Assembly: GCA_028287745.1 (NCBI GenBank) | Contig: JAQBPB010000088.1 | Location: 1 to 49,775, forward strand | Length of the DNA: 49,775 bases | Direction: 5' to 3' | Source of the DNA: Chloroflexota bacterium | GTDB lineage: Bacteria; Chloroflexota; Chloroflexia; Chloroheliales; Chloroheliaceae | Program-made: the position numbers and the translations under genes | Part shown: positions 1 through 8,823 of the stretch, piece after piece | Layout of the letters: each line of letters starts with the position of its first letter | Position numbering within the stretch: position 1 is the stretch's first letter | Notes under the pieces: model-generated | The model's input: the letters and a program-made list of their open reading frames with translations, nothing else | Told to the model about the DNA's origin: nothing | Databases searched by the model: none

Positions 1-158
1 AATGCCGTAACTGTGAGGCTTCACCTTTAACAGATAAGAAGATTAAGTTAGAAGTTGACCATATTGTGCCGGTTAGCCGGGGTGGCACAAACGCTCCGCA
101 AAACTTACAAACTCTTTGCCGTAATTGTAATCAGCTGAAAAAGGCTTCTCTGGTTTAG
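1..158 (+). CDS. HNH endonuclease, C-terminal fragment (5' end outside the window)
   Basis: An open frame enters from the left edge (first complete codon at base 3) and ends at TAG 156-158, giving 51 visible residues. It shows the core of an HNH nuclease: a CRNC zinc knuckle, LEVDHIVPVSRGG with the catalytic Asp-His pair, then NLQTLCRNCNQLK with the second Cys pair. This ββα-metal fold is known from restriction enzymes, homing endonucleases and McrA-like proteins. The missing N-terminal half would decide which kind it is. The gene is followed by an AT-rich spacer, so it may be an accessory gene. The family call is confident; the role is unknown. Confidence 0.85.
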   Translation, partial: CRNCEASPLTDKKIKLEVDHIVPVSRGGTNAPQNLQTLCRNCNQLKKASLV

Positions 159-932
159 AAGATATATTAAAATTCTTGGTTAGAAACCTAAACTTTGTTT
201 CAGAAAGCGATTTCTCTACCCGAGACTTTAATTCCCTGACAGGAATTAAAAGTATTCAGAAGGGGTTGTATATATCCGAAGAATAATTGATAACAGCGAA
301 TATCTTAAATAATGTTTTTAGTAATTCTGAACTCACATAAATACGTATTATGAGGATTCTCGCTCTCAACCCTACATACTTCCCTTGAAACTTAAGATTG
401 TAAGGTTATATATTATTGTCCATATTACAAGGAGCTTAAGGGTAGCTACCATAAATAAATCTGACAACCGAGATTTTTACAATTTCTTACCCTGAAGTCC
501 TATTTCAATTTTCTTTTCAGTCGAATATATTAATTCTAAAACAAAAAGTTGTTTGTACAAGTAATTGGGAATTTAATAAATCTAGCGAATTATTATTTTT
601 ACCAAGTTGTACTTCCTTGTAAAGAATTTGCGAATATCAGGGGGAACGAATCTATTATCTCCAATCACAATCCGAATCACAGCATAACCTTAGGACAACC
701 AATCCGCTAGAAAGTCAATTTTCGACGGTACGCCGCTGGACCAATTCGATGGGAGTGTTTCAAACAGAGCAGGGTTGCTTGTTAAGGTTTTGGGCAGTAG
801 TTAAGAGTACAAAATTGAAGAGAATACCAGTGGACCTGACCTAGCTTTTACACAATTCTTGACAACTATGCTTTTCTCCACTTTTCCGGAGCAAGGTCAG
901 TTTGCTTTCCTTAATACCGGTAGTATTACGGC
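159..932. other. AT-rich spacer without a gene
   Basis: No convincing reading frame lies in these 774 bases, which are visibly more AT-rich than the genes. The only clear structure is a hairpin at 227-250 with perfect 9 bp arms (TTTAATTCC and GGAATTAAA) around a six-base loop. It has no T-run, so it is at best a weak terminator for the HNH gene. Confidence 0.5.
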
Positions 933-1580
933 CTATAAAGCTACCACCGGTTGGGGATTGTAAAGCCCGTATTTCAACAACTCACAGGCCCGGTCAAACT
1001 CGTCGTACATTTCTTTCTCAAATTCCTCGCTGTATTCTTTGCCGTCCAGTTGCTGAAAGATATAATCCTCCAGCCCTTTAAGGACCCAGCCGACCAACCG
1101 GAAAGCTTCTTCCGGCGTAACACCAGGGCGCAGGTTAGACGTATTGACCTTCCGGATTATTTGCTCATAAATCTTCATTCCCTGGGTGGTATAGTCTTTT
1201 AACAGGTTGCGGTAAACCGGGTGATTGGAATGGCTGACGATTTGGGTCATCAGGGCGAATTCTTTGGGGTAGCGGGATTTCAGGGCCATCTTGCGCATGC
1301 TGATATTCTTGAGAAATTCGAAAAGACCTTCCGGGGCTTTTTCATCTTCCCGGTAGACTTCGGTTTTAACTACATCCAGAAAACTATCACACAGGTAGAC
1401 GAAGAGTTCTTCTTTGCTGGAGAAATACTTGAATAAAGTGCCTTTGGCAATCCTGGCCCGTTCAACTATCCGGTTGGTGGAAGCCAGGTCATAGCCATAG
1501 TCAATAAACTCATCCAGGGCGGCCTGAAGGATGTCAGCCTGTTTCTCCGGATTCAATTTTAGAAAATGACTGAGGGCCAA
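933..1580 (-). CDS. TetR/AcrR family transcriptional regulator
   Basis: This 215-residue protein has the N-terminal TetR DNA-binding domain at about residues 11-58. It includes the helix-turn-helix with ASTNRIVERARIAKGTLFKYF, followed by an all-helical ligand-binding domain of normal length. Members are usually repressors released by small molecules. The start is TTG at 1580, preceded by AAGGAAG six bases upstream; a nearby ATG is out of frame. The gene is divergent from the aldo/keto reductase at 1919, and a 16 bp palindrome of TetR operator type (1707-1722) lies between them. The inference is that it controls itself and the reductase. The ligand cannot be read from sequence. Confidence 0.93.
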   Translation of the reverse strand: MALSHFLKLNPEKQADILQAALDEFIDYGYDLASTNRIVERARIAKGTLFKYFSSKEELFVYLCDSFLDVVKTEVYREDEKAPEGLFEFLKNISMRKMALKSRYPKEFALMTQIVSHSNHPVYRNLLKDYTTQGMKIYEQIIRKVNTSNLRPGVTPEEAFRLVGWVLKGLEDYIFQQLDGKEYSEEFEKEMYDEFDRACELLKYGLYNPQPVVAL

Positions 1581-1706
1581 AACATACTTCCTTTATATTG
1601 CTTATAAATTGCTTATATTGCTATATTGCCAGATATAACTAATCTTTAAATTTAACTGCCAGAAATAGCCAGGGTTAAGCATTAAAAATTCTCCTGCTAG
1701 TTATAT

Positions 1707-1722
1707 ATGACCATTTGGTCAT
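1707..1722. promoter_or_regulatory. Candidate TetR-family operator in the divergent promoter region
   Basis: The 16-mer ATGACCATTTGGTCAT has perfect 7 bp arms (ATGACCA/TGGTCAT) around a TT centre. The TGACC-n-GGTCA pattern is typical of operators bound by TetR-family dimers. It lies 127 bases upstream of the tetR start and 197 upstream of the reductase start, in an AT-rich stretch. Closer to tetR, at about 1594-1625, the motif TTGCTTATA and variants repeat, which may be part of the tetR promoter. Binding is inferred. Confidence 0.6.
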
Positions 1723-1918
1723 GAAGTCAAATCAGGCGCTATGAGAAACCGGGTTTATGGGACACAATCCTTACATTGCTAACTCAAGGTCCGGTCGGTT
1801 GGCATGAGAATTGCGCGTTATTTAATTGGCGATTAAAATCTGCAAGTACTTTTGCTCGACAGCGCAGTAAAATCCCACTGACCGGGTTCGGCCATAATTA
1901 GAGATTAGGAAAACAATA

Positions 1919-2959
1919 ATGAGTAATAATGATGATGCTTCAAAGGATACCGGGGCGCATGCCGTAGAGTTCGCCGAGAACCGCTATGATAATATGCCCT
2001 ATCGCCGCTGCGGGAACTCCGGCTTGCTGCTGCCCGCTATTTCGCTGGGAGCCTGGGAAACTTTTGGCGGCTACCGGGGCGAGGAAGTGGCCCGCGCCTG
2101 CCTGTACCGGGCCTTTGACCTGGGTATCACTCATTTTGACCTGGCTAACAACTACGGGCGACCGCCGGGTAACGCCGAACGGGTGGTCGGTAAGATTTTG
2201 CGCCAGATGCCCCGTGATGAACTGATTATTGCAAGCAAAGCCGGGTACCGGATGTGGCCCGGGCCTTACGGGGACCGCCTATCCAAGAAGTACCTGGTCG
2301 CCAGCCTTGACCAGTCCTTGCAGCGGTTGGGGTTGGATTACGTGGATATTTTTTATGCGCACCGGCCCGATTACGAAACGCCGCTGGAAGAAACAATGGC
2401 CGCGCTGGATTTGATCGTGAAGCAGGGTAAAGCCCTTTATGTGGGCGTAAGCAATTTCCCCGGCGAGCATTTTAGCCAGGCAGTCGAAGTCACCCGCAAA
2501 ATGAATCTGTCACCAATTACGATTCACCAGCCTCGCTATAACCTGCTGGACCGCAAGCCCGAAAAGGATTTGTTTGAGCATACCGTCCGGAGCGGGACCG
2601 GCGTTATCGCCTTTAGCCCGCTGGCCCAGGGTAAACTTTCCGATAAATACCTGGGCAAAATTGTGCCGGGCGATTCGCGGGCGGCGATGTGGTGGGGCAA
2701 GCAGGCTACGGGCGAAGTGTTGGACGAGAAAACCCTCAGTCAGTTGGAAGCGCTTAACAAGTTGGCGGTCCAGCGCGGCCAGACCCTGGCCCAGATGGCC
2801 CTGGCCTGGATTCTCCGGTTTCCGGCAGTAACCAGTGTCCTGATAGGGGCTTCCAAGGTCGAGCAGATTGAGGAAAATGTCGCGGCCCTGCAAAACCTGG
2901 ACTTTAGTCTGGAAGAACTGCAAGCCATTGACAGCATAACCGATTCTACCCAAGCCTGA
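1919..2959 (+). CDS. Aldo/keto reductase, YghZ/Gpr-like
   Basis: This 346-residue cytosolic NADPH-dependent oxidoreductase has the (β/α)8 aldo/keto reductase fold. The catalytic tetrad is visible: Asp74 and Tyr79 in FDLANNYG, Lys107 in IIASKAG and His148 in FYAHR. The LGAWETFGG and NNYGRPPGNAE segments resemble the YghZ (L-glyceraldehyde-3-phosphate reductase) and Kvβ-like branch, which reduces small aldehydes such as methylglyoxal. About 25 residues precede the usual MPYRRCG start. The annotated ATG follows GATTAGGAAAAC, but an internal ATG at residue 26 could also serve. The gene is divergent from tetR, so aldehyde- or xenobiotic-inducible expression is plausible. The exact substrate is uncertain. 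Confidence 0.92.
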   Translation: MSNNDDASKDTGAHAVEFAENRYDNMPYRRCGNSGLLLPAISLGAWETFGGYRGEEVARACLYRAFDLGITHFDLANNYGRPPGNAERVVGKILRQMPRDELIIASKAGYRMWPGPYGDRLSKKYLVASLDQSLQRLGLDYVDIFYAHRPDYETPLEETMAALDLIVKQGKALYVGVSNFPGEHFSQAVEVTRKMNLSPITIHQPRYNLLDRKPEKDLFEHTVRSGTGVIAFSPLAQGKLSDKYLGKIVPGDSRAAMWWGKQATGEVLDEKTLSQLEALNKLAVQRGQTLAQMALAWILRFPAVTSVLIGASKVEQIEENVAALQNLDFSLEELQAIDSITDSTQA

Positions 2960-3010
2960 TACTGGCCGGGGTAAGCTTTCCATAGTAAAGGACTGCCTGG
3001 TACTAAAAGT

Positions 3011-3670
3011 TTAAGCTAACAGGGGGTCGGTGCGGCCAACCCGGGCAAAAGCCGCCAGGCGTTCTTTGCAGGCGTCACATTCGCCGCAGGGCGGGCGCTG
3101 GCCCCGGTAGCAGGTGTGGGTTAATTCGTAGGGTATGTTCAGGGCAAACCCTCGCAAAAGGACTTGCTGCTTGTAGAGGTCCACGAAGGGCGTGTGAATC
3201 CGGACGGTCCGGTCCTCCTGGCTGGACCCCAGGGTGAGGGCCTGTTCCAGGCTATCGTAAAATGGGCGGCGGCAGTCCCGGTAGGCCAGGAAATCTTCTT
3301 TGACCGGGCCGTAGAAAAGTTCGTCCACTCCGATAACTTCGCCGTAACTGGCGGCCAGGGTGCAGAAAAGAGCGTTTCGCAGCGGCACGACCGTTGAAAA
3401 TTGCTGGTTGGCAGCCTGGTCTGGCACAGCCTGGTTCATATCGGTCAGGGCACTGCCGCCAATCTGGCCCAGGTCTATTTTTAAGATTTTATGGGGCAGC
3501 CTCAGCCGGTTGGCGATATTGGCGGCGCTTTCGAGTTCGACCCGGTGGCGCTGGTTGTAATCAAAGCTGACCGGGTAGACCGAATAGCCCCGGTCCAGTA
3601 CTTCGTATAGCAGGGTGGTTGAGTCCATTCCACCCGAAAAACAAACAATAGCTTTTTTCTCTTGAGTCAT
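3011..3670 (-). CDS. queC: 7-cyano-7-deazaguanine synthase QueC
   Basis: QueC converts 7-carboxy-7-deazaguanine to preQ0 using ATP and ammonia, a step towards queuosine in tRNA. The protein shows the PP-loop CFSGGMDSTTLLYE near its N-terminus. The zinc site is near the C-terminus, in CYRGQRPPCGECDACKER with four cysteines. I chose ATG at 3670 (219 residues) because AGGGA sits five bases before it. A GTG at 3685 in the same frame would overlap the end of queE by 8 bases. It lies directly behind queE on the same strand, so the pair is translationally close and makes consecutive pathway steps. queD, queF and folE are not in the window. Confidence 0.95.
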   Translation of the reverse strand: MTQEKKAIVCFSGGMDSTTLLYEVLDRGYSVYPVSFDYNQRHRVELESAANIANRLRLPHKILKIDLGQIGGSALTDMNQAVPDQAANQQFSTVVPLRNALFCTLAASYGEVIGVDELFYGPVKEDFLAYRDCRRPFYDSLEQALTLGSSQEDRTVRIHTPFVDLYKQQVLLRGFALNIPYELTHTCYRGQRPPCGECDACKERLAAFARVGRTDPLLA

Positions 3671-3677
3671 AATTTCC

Positions 3678-4394
3678 CTAGACACCGCGCCGGTTGCCGT
3701 ACAGCATTACATGCAGGCGCGGCAGCAGCCGGTAGCCGCTTTCTTTAACCAGTTCCACAATTTCAAGCGCGTGTTCGGCCAGGGTGCCCGCGTCCTGGCC
3801 TTCCGGCATTACAATAATTCGTTCTTTGGGCAGGTGACACTGCTCAATGATATTCACCATCGCGGCGTAATCTTCACGGCCGGACACCACAAACTTGAAC
3901 CAGGGGTCGCGACTGTTGGTCAGCAAATTCAATACGGCCGGTTTGATGGTCTTTGCCCGGTTGCGCGCCGAAGGCAATTTGGGCGAGATGTTTAGCTGGC
4001 AGCGTTCCCGGATAAGGGCGCTGCCCGGTAATGTGCCGTTAGTTTCAATTTCAACCACCCACTCGTTTCCCAACTGCTCCAACAATTTTTCAATCGCGGC
4101 GGTATGCAGTAAAGGCTCTCCGCCGGTAATAATCAGGCGGCGGCAGGGATAGCCGGTCAGCCTGGGTAAAAGCTCTTCCAGTCCTACCGATTGGTAATGG
4201 GAATAATCCGGGTGCAGGGGATCCCAGGTGTAGCGGGTATCGCACCATTGGCAGGTCAGGTTACAGACCTGCAAGCGCAGGAAGATGGCCGGTAAACCAA
4301 TCGAGGCCCCTTCACCCTGGACGGAATAAAAAATTTCGTTGACTAAAAACCTATCGGCCCGGACGTGAGGCCGAATTGCCGCCATAATTGTCAC
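3678..4394 (-). CDS. queE: 7-carboxy-7-deazaguanine synthase QueE (radical SAM)
   Basis: QueE is the radical SAM enzyme that contracts 6-carboxytetrahydropterin to 7-carboxy-7-deazaguanine. The cluster motif is C44-x3-C48-x2-C51 in CNLTCQWCDTRYTW, preceded by the typical EIFYSVQGEGASIGLPAIFLR. The SAM-binding ITGGEPLL follows. The length, 238 residues, is normal. The start is GTG at 4394, or ATG at 4385 three codons later; neither has a strong ribosome site. Its TAG overlaps the region just before queC, so the two genes form an operon. No preQ1 riboswitch could be recognised upstream. Confidence 0.95.
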   Translation of the reverse strand: MTIMAAIRPHVRADRFLVNEIFYSVQGEGASIGLPAIFLRLQVCNLTCQWCDTRYTWDPLHPDYSHYQSVGLEELLPRLTGYPCRRLIITGGEPLLHTAAIEKLLEQLGNEWVVEIETNGTLPGSALIRERCQLNISPKLPSARNRAKTIKPAVLNLLTNSRDPWFKFVVSGREDYAAMVNIIEQCHLPKERIIVMPEGQDAGTLAEHALEIVELVKESGYRLLPRLHVMLYGNRRGV

Positions 4395-4694
4395 TTCACT
4401 GCTTTCTATACTGAGAAAAACAAGCCGCCTACATAATTAAAATGGCCGGGGCTGATTCCTGGTTCCGTCAAAGACCGGCCCAACCCGGCCCTGGCACTAC
4501 CGCCGCCCTGGCGCTTAATTCTACGGCAGTATCATAAATCAAATCCCAATAACATCCCGCAACTTTACATAAAACATTTACTGGTTACAACAATCTTAAA
4601 AGGCTGTATTCAGGCTTTGTTTGTGATAATATAAGCTACACTGCAACGCTTGTAAAGTTTCATGAACCCGGTATAGGTTGAAAGGCACCTCAAA
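4395..4694. other. Divergent spacer between queE and the chemoreceptor
   Basis: These 300 bases hold the promoters of two divergent genes. A GC-rich block at 4443-4520 contains GGCCGGG (4444-4450) and CCCGGCC (4484-4490), which can pair and would lie in the queE leader. The rest is AT-rich. AAAGG lies ten bases before the chemoreceptor ATG. I see no clear consensus promoter. Confidence 0.4.
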
Positions 4695-6548
4695 ATGCGA
4701 TTTTTCCTTGTTGATTGGTTACAAAATAGCCGGTGGAGTGTTCGAGTCAAGCTAATGGGCGGCTTTTTTTTAATAGTCTTATTTCTATTAATTTTAACCG
4801 CACTCAGTATCTGGACCACTGAACACCAGGGCCAAAAAATTTTAGAAGTGAAAAACAGCCAGGAGAAATCTTTTGCCGTCTTGCAAGTCGAGCATAGTAT
4901 TACTGATTTAAAAGTTGCCCTGGAAAGCGCCAGGAATGATTTGAGCTTTATCGCTACCCGGAGCGCGGACGTCCTGGATGGCTCAATCTCGGCGGATGAA
5001 GCTTTTTTTCGTTCCCAGGCATCGCTGGATGATTATGACCGGCAGCGCTTGCTAATCAATCAGATCAGTAAAGGTATCCTCGCCAGGCAAGAGTTCGCCG
5101 GTAATTTGGGAGCGGAAAGAAATAACTGGCTCATTTTGCAGAAGACCCTGGGCCAGGAATTACAAACCTTGCTCAGTTCGTTGGATACGGTCCGGCAAGC
5201 CGCCGCCCAGAAACAGTTTCAAACGGTTTTGACTAATTGGGGCCAGTTCGAAAAGCCCCTGACCGATACGGTTAGAAAGGTCGAAGTATCCCAGGTTAAC
5301 TTGAATAACCTGGTAGAAAAGACACTTAGTACCAGCCGCCAGGCGATTGCCGATGCCGATAGTGTCAAGGATTTCTCCCAATTACTCCTTTTAGTGGCCG
5401 GTCTGCTGGCAATATGCATGACTCTTTTCTTTGGCCTGATCCTGACCCAGGTCTTTACCCACCCGGTCAACCGCTTGCGCAGCCGGTTGATTCACCTGGC
5501 CGAGGGCGACCTGACGACCGCTTTAACGGTTTCCAACCAGGACCAGTTTGGGGAATTAGCCAGCACTTTTAACCAGAGTATCAACCGGCTCGGTTCAATG
5601 GTCGGACAGGTGCAGCGCCAGGCCCGCAAGGTGAGCCATACGGCCAGGGAAATTGCCGGGGCCAGCAGCCATTCGGCTCAAATTTCGGTGGAGCAGGCCG
5701 GGGCGGTCGCGGAGGCTACCGTAACGATCGAAGAATTAAATTTTACGGCCCAGCAGATTGCCGAGGCGACTACCCTGGTGGCAAACGCGGCCGAACAGGC
5801 CCTTAACAGCGCTAACGACGGCCAGGAAACGGTCCAGGAAAGTATAGTCGGCATAAGCAACCTTAAACAGCGGGTGCGGACCATTACCGACCGCATCCTG
5901 GCTCTTTCCGAGCGGTCCCAGCGGGTCGGCCACATAATTGAGCAAGTGGCCTCTATAGCCGACCAGACCCACTTGCTTGCTTTAAACGCGGCAATCGAGA
6001 GCGCGGCGGCCGGGGAAAATGGTAAACGCTTTGCCGTGGTTGCCAGCGAGGTTAAACGGTTGGCCGAACGCAGCCGCCAGGCCACTAAAGATGTCCAGGC
6101 GGTGCTGGGTGAAATCCAGGACGCAACCAACGCCAGCGTTATGGCAACCGAACAGGGTATGAAAGAGGCCGAACGCGGGGTTATCCTGGCGTACCGTACT
6201 GGCGATGTTAACGAGAGTATTATCCAGATGGTCGAACGGACCGTTCAACTGGCTAACGCGATTTCGTTGGCGACCCAGCAGCAGCGGAGCGCCAGCGAAC
6301 AGGTTGTAACTTTGATGCGAAACCTGGCGATGGTTATAGGGGATGCCGCCGCTTCGGCCCGCCAGAGCAGCGGGCTGGCGGTGGGCCTGGATAAAATTGC
6401 CCAGGAGTTAACCCGGGTTTCCGGCCAGTTTAAAGTTGCCGCGCACTTTACCACCGACGAGCCGCTGCCGCCCGGTAACCCTCCCGGCCCGGATGAGGGC
6501 AGGGCAGCTTTTGAGAATAAAACAGACTTAAAGCCTTTAGCCTTATAG
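4695..6548 (+). CDS. Methyl-accepting chemotaxis protein (HAMP, MA domains)
   Basis: This 617-residue transmembrane chemoreceptor would signal through CheW/CheA. Membrane helices lie at about 22-40 and 229-251. They enclose a helical extracytoplasmic sensor of about 190 residues, of the four-helix-bundle type. A HAMP domain (about 250-302, with P257) follows, then the cytoplasmic signalling coiled coil. The hairpin tip is at about 420-450, where IADQTHLLALNAAIE is followed by AAAGENGKRFAVVASEVKRL, close to the family consensus. There is no C-terminal CheR-binding pentapeptide. No che genes are nearby, so it is an orphan receptor here. ATG at 4695 follows AAAGG. Confidence 0.94.
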   Translation: MRFFLVDWLQNSRWSVRVKLMGGFFLIVLFLLILTALSIWTTEHQGQKILEVKNSQEKSFAVLQVEHSITDLKVALESARNDLSFIATRSADVLDGSISADEAFFRSQASLDDYDRQRLLINQISKGILARQEFAGNLGAERNNWLILQKTLGQELQTLLSSLDTVRQAAAQKQFQTVLTNWGQFEKPLTDTVRKVEVSQVNLNNLVEKTLSTSRQAIADADSVKDFSQLLLLVAGLLAICMTLFFGLILTQVFTHPVNRLRSRLIHLAEGDLTTALTVSNQDQFGELASTFNQSINRLGSMVGQVQRQARKVSHTAREIAGASSHSAQISVEQAGAVAEATVTIEELNFTAQQIAEATTLVANAAEQALNSANDGQETVQESIVGISNLKQRVRTITDRILALSERSQRVGHIIEQVASIADQTHLLALNAAIESAAAGENGKRFAVVASEVKRLAERSRQATKDVQAVLGEIQDATNASVMATEQGMKEAERGVILAYRTGDVNESIIQMVERTVQLANAISLATQQQRSASEQVVTLMRNLAMVIGDAAASARQSSGLAVGLDKIAQELTRVSGQFKVAAHFTTDEPLPPGNPPGPDEGRAAFENKTDLKPLAL

Positions 6549-6598
6549 GCACTCTTTTACACAACTATTGTCAAGGGGACCAGAGCATATAAAATAAA

Positions 6599-6630
6599 AC
6601 CAGCGCCGACTTGGCTGTCCCGGCGCTGGT
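6599..6630. terminator. Hairpin downstream of the chemoreceptor gene
   Basis: Perfect 10 bp arms ACCAGCGCCG (6599-6608) and CGGCGCTGGT (6621-6630) enclose a 12-base loop. On the minus strand the stem is followed by TTTATTTTAT, as in an intrinsic terminator. On the plus strand there is no T-run. It may act as a second stop for the minus-strand ATP-grasp operon, or protect the 3' end of the chemoreceptor mRNA. Between here and 6902 the spacer is AT-rich and without genes. Confidence 0.55.
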
Positions 6631-6901
6631 TGATGGATTAAGAACGAAAGGTTATTGGTCTATTTGAATATTCCCGCAGGAAACTTTTTACCTTTTACAA
6701 AGCTTTAATTTATTTTGATACTTAATAAGTAAGAGAACCGGATCAGCAAAAAAATACACAAATAATACCGAAATTTAATTAATTGTAAAAAATTGGTAAT
6801 TTTAATTACTCCAGTGGGATGGTAAGTCGTATATTTAGACGTTTCCGGGCAGTCCTGGCCCGGAGTAGGGATTAAGCCGGGCGGTAGGAGCTATAAAAAC
6901 C

Positions 6902-6929
6902 AAAAAGCGCCGGAACCCCGGCGCTTTTT
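6902..6929. terminator. Bidirectional intrinsic terminator
   Basis: AAAAAGCGCCGG (6902-6913), a four-base loop, then CCGGCGCTTTTT (6918-6929) form a 12 bp perfect stem with A/T flanks on both strands. It lies 12 bases past the stop of the minus-strand ATP-grasp gene and ends the esterase/ATP-grasp operon. Confidence 0.9.
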
Positions 6930-6940
6930 GATTTAACGGT

Positions 6941-7930
6941 TTACCTGGTACCCTTCATCAGGCTGTCCCAGCGGTACTCAACTTTTTGGGGTTTGGTCTT
7001 GCCGGTAGCGTAACCAATCACCAGGGCCGACATTTTATCCATTGCCCAGTTGAAATGGTCCTGGCCCAGGCTGTTGATATCGAAGTCGGGGGCCGGGTTG
7101 AGGAAATCAATCGCGTAGGGAATACCATCCTCGATGGCAAATTCCAGGGTATTCATGTCATAACTCAGGGCTTCGCAAAGCTTGATGCAGTCTTGCTCAA
7201 TCCGTTTTGCCAGGGCCGGAGTCAGGTAGTTGGGGTTGTTGTGGTAACGCCTTTCGTTGGGGTCGTAGTGCATTATAAGGACATCTTTACGGCCCAGACA
7301 GAAACAGCGCACGTATTGTTCGAAATTGATGCCTTGCTGGAGGACCATGGTCAGCTCGCCGGTTTCGTTATAAGCCTGCCAGAGTTCTTCCAGGTTGTTT
7401 ACCTTGTAGACGTTCTTCCAGCCGCCCCCGGTGGCCGGTTTGAGGAAAGCGGGCGTGCCGGTATAGGCCAGCAGGTCTTCCCAGGGGAGAGGGTGCTGCA
7501 AATTGCGCAAAGATTGGTCGACAATGCCTTCAATATAGGCCTGGTTGGGCAGCACAGCCGTCCGGGGATGGGCCACGCCAATCCGGTGGGCAATGGTAGA
7601 CTCGATATATTTGTCATCGGCGGTCCACCAGAAAGGGTTATTGATAACGATGGTACCCTGGACTACGGCGTTTTTCAGGTAGCTGCGGTAGTAGGGTATT
7701 TCATGGGAAATGCGGTCGATGATAACTTTGTATTCGCAAGGTTCGTCCATTTTGGAACCGCCCAGCTTTACAAATTCAGCCGTTACACCGGCATTCATGC
7801 TATTTATTTTTTCAATAAACGCGGGCGGCCAGGACCATTCGCGTCCTACCAGCAAACCTACCTTTAAGGGTTCTTTGGCCCCGGCAGGTTTCTTTTCCTT
7901 CTTCGGTTTTTCGAATTTCTCCTGCGTCAT
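6941..7930 (-). CDS. ATP-grasp domain protein (RimK/carboxylate-amine ligase-like)
   Basis: This 329-residue protein starts with a Lys/Glu-rich stretch (1-20). A pre-ATP-grasp α/β domain with VGLLVGREWSWPPAF follows, then an ATP-grasp fold. K164 in AFLKPATGGGWKNV is the likely nucleotide-binding lysine and glycine loop. EFAIEDGIPYAIDFLNPAPD (about 263-282) supplies the metal ligands E263, D275 and N278. Such enzymes activate a carboxylate with ATP and join it to an amine or thiol. The substrate is unknown. It is the second gene of an operon, 27 bases behind an esterase-like hydrolase. AAGGAG lies 11 bases before the ATG. A ligase-hydrolase pair suggests the making and trimming of a peptide-like or ester metabolite; this is inference. 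Confidence 0.85.
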   Translation of the reverse strand: MTQEKFEKPKKEKKPAGAKEPLKVGLLVGREWSWPPAFIEKINSMNAGVTAEFVKLGGSKMDEPCEYKVIIDRISHEIPYYRSYLKNAVVQGTIVINNPFWWTADDKYIESTIAHRIGVAHPRTAVLPNQAYIEGIVDQSLRNLQHPLPWEDLLAYTGTPAFLKPATGGGWKNVYKVNNLEELWQAYNETGELTMVLQQGINFEQYVRCFCLGRKDVLIMHYDPNERRYHNNPNYLTPALAKRIEQDCIKLCEALSYDMNTLEFAIEDGIPYAIDFLNPAPDFDINSLGQDHFNWAMDKMSALVIGYATGKTKPQKVEYRWDSLMKGTR

Positions 7931-7957
7931 GCTACACTCATCTCCTTAATTCAAATT

Positions 7958-8671
7958 CTAAATAAATTCGCGAATTTGCTTGAACCAGTAAGGCCAGTCG
8001 TGACCGGAGTCCTGCCACACTTCATAACGGTGGTTGATGCCTTTCGAGGCGAGAACCTCGTGCAAATGACGGGTTTCGTTCTGGCAAACTCCTAAATCCC
8101 AGGTGCCCGTTAGCAAATTTATTTGCTGCTGGCGCACCCGGTTGAGGTAGTCACCTTCTTGAGCCCCGCTAATGTAGTCCGGTGGTGAGTTGTAATATAA
8201 ATCTTCGTTGAAGTACCCGCTGAAATAATGCTTCAAATCATAGCGACCGCTCAATGCTATGATTTTATGGACTTTCTCAGGGTGGCGAAAACCAAAGTTA
8301 ACGGCATGGAAAGCGCCAAAGCTGGAACCGGTAGCAATCAGGTAGCCATTCGAATTGCGGTTGGTGATAAAGGGCAGGACTTCGTTGAAAAGATAGCTGT
8401 CATAGGCCATCGCCCGGCCCATGCGCCATTCCAGCGAGGCGTGCCAGTTGTACCAGCTTTCCCCATCAATACTATCCACACAATAAACCTGGATAAAACC
8501 GCCATTGATTTTATCGTTCAGGGCATTGATCATTCCCATGTCTTCATTTTCATAGAAACGGCCCATAGAGGTAGGAAAAAGCAGCACCGGTGCCCCGGCG
8601 TGACCAAAGACCAATTGTTCCATATCGCGACCCAGCGAAGGACTGTACCACTTATGGTATTCTCGTTGCAA
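7958..8671 (-). CDS. Esterase-like α/β hydrolase (COG4947/EstD type)
   Basis: This 237-residue cytosolic α/β hydrolase has no signal peptide. The nucleophile elbow is G115-S-S117-F-G in ATGSSFGAFHAVNFGF. The probable catalytic His224 is in DSGHDWPYWF and the acid is perhaps D192 in GTWDLGVC. The start MQREYHKWYSPSLGRDME and the LLFPTSMGRFYE segment are typical of the small esterases related to esterase D and antigen 85. It begins with TTG at 8671, after AAGGAG seven bases upstream. It heads an operon with the ATP-grasp gene and has a consensus promoter at 8824-8852. The true substrate is unknown. Confidence 0.87.
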   Translation of the reverse strand: MQREYHKWYSPSLGRDMEQLVFGHAGAPVLLFPTSMGRFYENEDMGMINALNDKINGGFIQVYCVDSIDGESWYNWHASLEWRMGRAMAYDSYLFNEVLPFITNRNSNGYLIATGSSFGAFHAVNFGFRHPEKVHKIIALSGRYDLKHYFSGYFNEDLYYNSPPDYISGAQEGDYLNRVRQQQINLLTGTWDLGVCQNETRHLHEVLASKGINHRYEVWQDSGHDWPYWFKQIREFI

Positions 8672-8823
8672 TCTTTTGCTCCTTACTCACAACAATCCAC
8701 CGGAAGGCCGGTTAAATTTTCAAAATGCAACTAACTTTTGCGGGTAGAGAATCCATTTAGTCGGCCGACTTAAGAAGTTAAGCGTTGTGCATAAAGTAAA
8801 TTGGTGCTACCTGAATGTGGCAA

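Noticed and set aside
4395..4560. Possible preQ1 riboswitch before queE-queC
   Set aside because: The leader has a GC-rich stem, but neither the preQ1-I pattern nor the preQ1-II pairing could be recognised by eye.
4610..4819. A 69-residue minus-strand open frame overlapping the chemoreceptor start
   Set aside because: It overlaps well-supported coding sequence and has no ribosome site or domain.
6986..7867. A 293-residue plus-strand open frame antisense to the ATP-grasp gene
   Set aside because: The ATP-grasp frame has clear motifs, ribosome site, promoter and terminator; the antisense product has no domain.
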